Part shown: piece after piece, positions 60,378 to 64,000 of the stretch | Numbering within the stretch: position 1 is the stretch's first letter | How the letters are laid out: every line of letters begins with the position of its first letter | Assembly (NCBI GenBank): GCA_963695075.1 | Contig: CAVOFR010000001.1 | Location: 124,001 to 188,000, forward strand | Direction of reading: 5' to 3' | Length of the DNA: 64,000 nt | Source: CAWCAL01 sp963695075 | GTDB lineage: Bacteria; Actinomycetota; Acidimicrobiia; Acidimicrobiales; CAWCAL01 | Notes under the pieces: generated by a model | The model's database searches: none | The model's input: the letters and a program-made list of their open reading frames with translations, nothing else | What the model was told of the DNA's origin: nothing | Position numbers and translations under genes: made by a program

Positions 60378-61132
60378 ATCCCGAGCGACGTGTGAACTCA
60401 GCTGCCGGGTGATCGCGCCCCGCCGGGGTAATCACTCCGACGACGCGCTGCCACCCCACCCGCGGATGACGCGCTCCTGTTCGGTCTGATCGGTGATGGC
60501 CTTCGTGCCGGTGGGGTTGCGCCATCAGAACTTGCGGTCGTCGTCGTCGCCGGTGCGGTCGTAGATCGGGTAGTCGGCATCTGCGGGAGGGAATGCATCT
60601 CTGGACGCTGAACGGGCGACACGCCTGTGCGGCGGTTGGGCCCTAGTAACCCAGTACTTCATGTGCGGCGAACAGTTCGTGTTCGATGTCGCACGGCAAC
60701 TGGACATGCCGACGTACGAAGCGGAGCAACTCGTCGCCCATTTGGAGCAGTACCAGCTCCGTCGTTCGACTGGGTGATGAACTTCACGCTGGCGTGAACC
60801 TTCGGCGCAGGCGCAACCGTGCCAAGGGTCCAGCGAATCGGCGCCCCGAGCCGCTGAGCGGCTCTCCGACCGCCGCTGGGGTCGCCTGCAAGGGGCCGGT
60901 AGTAGCGTCCATCGTCCAGGCTGATGAAAGGCGCAGCGACCTCAGTCACATGCGCCACGACCTCGCCAACGTCAGACTGGAGAGGGCGTCGCCTTCAGGC
61001 GTCGTGGGAGCAGAACCAGCCGCAGTCGGTGCCTGAGCAGCCGCCCTCCGAGCAGACCGATCGGCAGGACTCTGGGGGCGGAGCGGTCTTCGGCGCGATC
61101 ACGTAGCGGGTCTGGCGGACAAGAACGGCGAT
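60378..61132. other. 755-bp low-coding stretch inside the cassette
   Basis: No complete gene is supported. The most protein-like piece is a short plus-strand frame at 60661-60777 (ATG; 38 residues, with FDVARQLDMPTYEAEQL); its frame is open further upstream without a start. Minus-strand frames here, including one ending near 60525 with an acidic DDDDRKF tail, look broken. This may be old genes decayed after the cassette formed. Confidence 0.5.
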
Positions 61133-61879
61133 TCACGCCATTCGCGTCCGGAGTTCGTCATAGAGCGCTCGGTAGGTGGCGGCGGCGGCGGTCTTGGGTC
61201 GTTCGACGGTGACCGGGGAGCGGTAATCGGCCATGGTCTCGATGTGGACGGAGGCGGGAATCGACTGGTCGAGAACGGGCTCGCGCTCGAGCGGGAGGCG
61301 TTCGGACAGCTCTCGGTGTCGCTTCTTGCGTCGGTCGACCATCGAGAGGAACGCGAGGGCTTGGACGTTGCGGAGTTTCCTGTCGGCTCGGAGGTAGGCC
61401 GTCAGTTGGTCGAAGCTCCGTAGGGGCAGTGCCGCCGGAATGATCGGGACCAAGACGGTGTCGGTCGCTCGTAGCGCCGTGTCGATTGTCAGCGTGATGC
61501 CGGGAGGGCAGTCGAGGAACACCGAGTCGAAGCGATCTTCGACTCGTTCGAGGATTCTCGTGATCTGCGCTCTCGGCTTGGCGAGGTCGGCGAGTTCGAG
61601 GTCGAGGTAGCGGAGCGAGAAGTCAGCGGGCACGACGTCGAGCCCTGGGTGGATCGTGTGGACGATCGATTCGCTCATGCGGCGGCGTTTCCTCACCATC
61701 CTCCTTCCACCCCCTGGGACGCGCTCCCCGACCCGCAGGATGTGGGTTGCAGCACCTTGGGGATCGAGGTCCCAGAGAAGGGTGCGGTCGCCGGACTCGG
61801 CCGCGAGTTGTGCGAGATTGACCGCGGTCGTTGTCTTGCCGACACCACCCTTGATGCTCGCCAGTGCGATGACCTTCAT
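61133..61879 (-). CDS. ParA/MinD-like P-loop ATPase
   Basis: A 248-residue protein. ATG 61879 overlaps the stop of the CHAD gene by one base (TGATG). The deviant Walker A reads K10-G-G-V-G-K15-T-T; Walker A' is LWDLDPQGAATH; Walker B is VFLDCPPGITL. Residues 60-75 are an Arg/Lys-rich insert (GGGRRMVRKRRRM) that could contact nucleoid DNA, as in ParA proteins that move cargo over the nucleoid. There is no ParB gene or obvious parS site. The partner encoded just upstream is a CYTH-CHAD protein, not a partition protein. Confidence 0.85.
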   Translation of the reverse strand: MKVIALASIKGGVGKTTTAVNLAQLAAESGDRTLLWDLDPQGAATHILRVGERVPGGGRRMVRKRRRMSESIVHTIHPGLDVVPADFSLRYLDLELADLAKPRAQITRILERVEDRFDSVFLDCPPGITLTIDTALRATDTVLVPIIPAALPLRSFDQLTAYLRADRKLRNVQALAFLSMVDRRKKRHRELSERLPLEREPVLDQSIPASVHIETMADYRSPVTVERPKTAAAATYRALYDELRTRMA

Positions 61880-63384
61880 CAGCGGCGCCTGGTGGCGAGG
61901 TCGGCTCGGTCGGTCCGCTTCCACTGCTTTCGAAAGTCGGCCTCGCAGTGGCCGGCGCGAGCGACGAGCAGGCCGGCCAGTTCCCCGGCCGCGAACGCAA
62001 GTTCTGGATGTCGGCTTGCCGTGGTGGCCAGGTGAGCTCTGATGACGATGGCGTCGTTGAGGTCCCCCAACGAGTTCTGGATCAGCTTCATCGCCTTCGC
62101 CAACCGGCGGGCGGGCTTGCCCATCACCGGCTCGACTGCCTCCGCTGCATACCGGCATCGTTTCGACCTGATTCTGATGCGATGGATCTCCCCATGGCTC
62201 GGTTCCGGGCCGAGCCGTGCCACAGCCTTGCGGAGCTTGCGCCATGGCCGATCGACCAGCGCCGGGATGGTTTCCTCGGCGGGGTCATCAGCCTGAGGGG
62301 CCGTTCGTGGGTCATCGGCTGCGGCGACCAGGTGGTCGAGGAGTTCGGTGCACCGTGGGCTGTCGAGCGCTTCGAGGAGGCGGGCATGCGCTTGGTTCCG
62401 TTCGACCCGCAAGTGCTCGAGCAACGCCTTGGTGTCGTCTTCGTCGATATCGGGCTCGCCGTCGATCACGTGGGTCAGGACCTCGATGCGGACGTCGGCG
62501 TCGCGGACTTCGCCGAGCCGGTCTCCAAACCATCGAACCTCGTCGGAGACCTCAGCGACCCAGATCGGATCCAGAAGCGGACCGAAGGTCCTCAGATCAG
62601 ACCGAAGGCGCCGTAACGCCACCCGGGCCTGATGAACACCTTCGGTTCCCTCGCCGACCCGTGCGATCGGAAGATTCAGGAGATGCGATTCGACCGATCG
62701 GGCGATCGCAGCGTGGATCACCTCCCTCGCCGTGGGAGAACCGCTCACGGGAGGAATGACCACGTCCGGAGGGGACTCGGCGGACGCTCCGAGTGCACGT
62801 GACAGCTTGGATTGAAGCGTGAGCCGGCCGCCCGCCTGCTCGTAGCACTCCAGGATGGAAGCGACGTCGTTCGTCGTGCGTCCCTCTGCGAGCTCGATCT
62901 CCACCATCTTGAAGTTCCACGCAGGCTGCCCCGGCACCTCGACGCGGACGTCGTCTTCCACGAGTTCTGCGACAGGGTGGCTGTCCGCATCGAGCACAAG
63001 GACCGGCTGTCGGATGGTATGGAGACGGGCAACCGTGACGAGCGCCTCGCCGCGGGCGAAGGGGCCGACGAGGCGGCTCGCGAGCGCCGGGGGCGACGAT
63101 CCATCGTCGGCGATCAGGACCTCGGTGCGCAGCAGAACTCCCGAGCCGTCATTCCCGGTGGGCGCAGGGAGTTTCACCATCCACCCCTCATCGGACCGGC
63201 GCCGCAAACTGCACCCCCAACGGGTCAGGCGCAGGCTGTCCCCCGTGTCGAAATACTCGGCGCCGAGCTGGCGCTCGGGCAATACCGTGACCGAGCCACG
63301 ACCGGCGCCAGCGGTCTCACCCAGATCCGGAATCACCAGTCCCGCATCAAAATCCAGCTTGATCTCTCGCTCGACCGACGCCAT
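61879..63384 (-). CDS. CYTH and CHAD domain protein
   Basis: A 501-residue protein. Residues 1-205 are a CYTH domain: E5-R6-E7-I8-K9 (the E-x-E-x-K triphosphate-tunnel motif), YFDTGD, CSLRRRSDEGWMVKLP and KMVEIELAEG. Residues 220-495 are a CHAD domain: helical, with conserved His-containing motifs VHQARVALRRLRSDLRTF and IHRIRIRSKRCRYAAEAV whose basic faces bind polyphosphate. CYTH enzymes hydrolyse inorganic triphosphate or related compounds; CHAD domains target polyphosphate granules. It is the first gene of a two-gene operon with ParA. Confidence 0.9.
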   Translation of the reverse strand: MASVEREIKLDFDAGLVIPDLGETAGAGRGSVTVLPERQLGAEYFDTGDSLRLTRWGCSLRRRSDEGWMVKLPAPTGNDGSGVLLRTEVLIADDGSSPPALASRLVGPFARGEALVTVARLHTIRQPVLVLDADSHPVAELVEDDVRVEVPGQPAWNFKMVEIELAEGRTTNDVASILECYEQAGGRLTLQSKLSRALGASAESPPDVVIPPVSGSPTAREVIHAAIARSVESHLLNLPIARVGEGTEGVHQARVALRRLRSDLRTFGPLLDPIWVAEVSDEVRWFGDRLGEVRDADVRIEVLTHVIDGEPDIDEDDTKALLEHLRVERNQAHARLLEALDSPRCTELLDHLVAAADDPRTAPQADDPAEETIPALVDRPWRKLRKAVARLGPEPSHGEIHRIRIRSKRCRYAAEAVEPVMGKPARRLAKAMKLIQNSLGDLNDAIVIRAHLATTASRHPELAFAAGELAGLLVARAGHCEADFRKQWKRTDRADLATRRR

Positions 63385-63637
63385 CAGTGATCCGCCGAGC
63401 CAAGCATCCTTGCGGTGGACGAACTCTGGGCGAGGGCGCCGAGCTGGCGGTGGTGACCGACAGCCACCGCGTCGGACATCTCCGGCGTCCTCAGCGAACG
63501 CGCCGGCGGCGGCCGGTTGAAGGATGCGTGGCTCGCGATCCGGTGGCTGGCGCTCAACAGGGACTCCGGCGGCAGACGATGTAGACGCCGGTCAACATAG
63601 CTGGGGGGAGGAGGCCCACCGACGCACCGAAACCGAA
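63385..63637. other. Upstream region of the CHAD/ParA operon
   Basis: Together with the right repeat this forms about 310 bp before the LuxR stop at 63699. It should hold the operon promoter. I see no gene, and no clear -35/-10 pair can be picked by eye. Confidence 0.5.
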
Positions 63638-63824
63638 TCATGCAATCTGGGTGATCCGATCACCGACGGGATCGACCGGCGGATGTGGATTCCCGGTGTC
63701 AGCCGAGCACGCTCGGCGCCAGCAGGCCCAGCTCCCGGGCCCGGTCGACCGCCTCGCTACGACCGGACACCGCCAGCTTCCGGTAGATCGAGTTGGCCTG
63801 GGTGCTCACCGTGTTCCTCGACAC
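63638..63824. repeat. 187-bp direct repeat, right copy
   Basis: Matches 60191-60377 with a single base difference. It contains the 3' end of the intact LuxR gene plus 61 bp after the stop; the ends of homology lie at 63638 and 63824. The offset between copies is 3,447 bp. Confidence 0.95.
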
Positions 63825-64000
63825 GTACAACCGTTCACCGATCTCCTTGAGCGAGAGATGCGTCTGCAGATACGGCAGCAGACGGAGTTCGGCGGTCGAC
63901 AGTGCGGTGCCGTGCAGATTCGTCGGCCACTCGCTCAACGTCTGTCGGAGCACGTCTGCTCGCGCGCCGAGGCGGCCGAGTTTCGGTCGCCGGTACAGGA
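63699..64000 (-). CDS. LuxR-family transcriptional regulator, C-terminal part (start outside window)
   Basis: About 100 residues are visible; the frame runs off the right end. It ends in a LuxR-type HTH: LSTAELRLLPYLQTHLSLKEIGERLYVSRNTVSTQANSIYRKL...SEAVDRARELGLL. This version is typical of large MalT-like (LAL) regulators in actinobacteria. Its last 42 codons are duplicated at 60252-60377. Confidence 0.85.
   Translation of the reverse strand, partial: LYRRPKLGRLGARADVLRQTLSEWPTNLHGTALSTAELRLLPYLQTHLSLKEIGERLYVSRNTVSTQANSIYRKLAVSGRSEAVDRARELGLLAPSVLG

Noticed and set aside
60659..60958. Minus-strand frame of 99 codons inside the cassette
   Set aside because: It starts at GTG without a ribosome site, ends in a low-complexity Arg-rich tail and overlaps another possible small frame; it cannot be told from decayed sequence.
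61133..61879. ParA as a chromosome or plasmid partition protein
   Set aside because: No parB gene or parS-like inverted repeats are visible nearby, and the coupled gene is a CYTH-CHAD protein.
1..64000. CRISPR arrays, rRNA genes, insertion sequences, replication origin
   Set aside because: No regularly spaced repeats, rRNA sequences, transposase genes or DnaA-box clusters were seen.

Overview
The window is 64 kb of high-GC, gene-dense DNA with short intergenic gaps, consistent with an actinobacterial chromosome. Supporting signs are an F420-type luciferase-like oxidoreductase, a DinB-like TIGR03086 protein (a family linked to mycothiol chemistry), a two-domain FadE-like acyl-CoA dehydrogenase, several GTG or TTG starts and a possible leaderless promoter. 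The gene mix suggests an environmental lineage such as Acidimicrobiia. That placement is an inference; no rRNA is present.

Layout. 1-1.2 kb: the end of an inositol-monophosphatase gene, a NUDIX hydrolase and tRNA-Val(TAC). 1.4-9.5 kb: a cupin, a TIGR03086 protein, a TPR protein, a fused acyl-CoA dehydrogenase and a penicillin-acylase-type lipoprotein. 9.7-14.5 kb: a minus-strand run of small-molecule hydrolases (membrane dipeptidase, three alpha/beta hydrolases, an HD-domain protein). 14.5-15.7 kb: a PadR repressor with its membrane partner and a clear operator. 15.8-24.6 kb: serine hydrolase, SulP transporter, a PepSY/response regulator/kinase unit with paired promoter boxes, HAD phosphatase, methyltransferase, SDR and ribokinase. 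24.6-31.1 kb: an iron/2-oxoglutarate oxygenase, then an overlapping operon of tryptophanase, esterase lipoprotein and cytochrome c-PQQ lipoprotein, then a thiolase. 31.4-39.9 kb: K+ channel, DUF1214 protein, sulfotransferase, PLP lyase, D-threonine-aldolase-like racemase-fold enzyme, and a coupled FAD oxidase/ThDP enzyme pair. 39.9-50.9 kb: prepilin peptidase, degenerate cellulose-synthase-like PilZ protein, LLM oxidoreductase, class A PBP, zinc-ribbon protein, phosphatase, acyltransferase, CPBP protease and copper-chaperone-like protein. 51.0-60.1 kb: an ion-transport island (TDT channel with small partner, NarL-type two-component system, TMEM175 channel, ClC channel, second SulP, DUF1269 protein). 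60.2-64 kb: a ParA-like ATPase and CYTH-CHAD protein in a cassette bounded by 187-bp near-identical direct repeats derived from a LuxR gene.

Three observations stand out. First, the ParA/CHAD cassette: CHAD domains bind polyphosphate and ParA ATPases position cargo, so the coupled pair could place polyphosphate bodies, and its flanking repeats look like the footprint of insertion or segmental duplication. Second, a 35-bp hairpin-forming repeat (CCGAAATCTGGTCC...CGTCG-loop-CGACG) occurs six times between 9.6 and 35.9 kb, always at gene borders. Third, two promoters in the PepSY/two-component locus share the same TTCAG-N6-KTCAG box and GAGCAT hexamer at identical spacing, which suggests autoregulation.

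Functions come from motifs read by eye; no database search was run.
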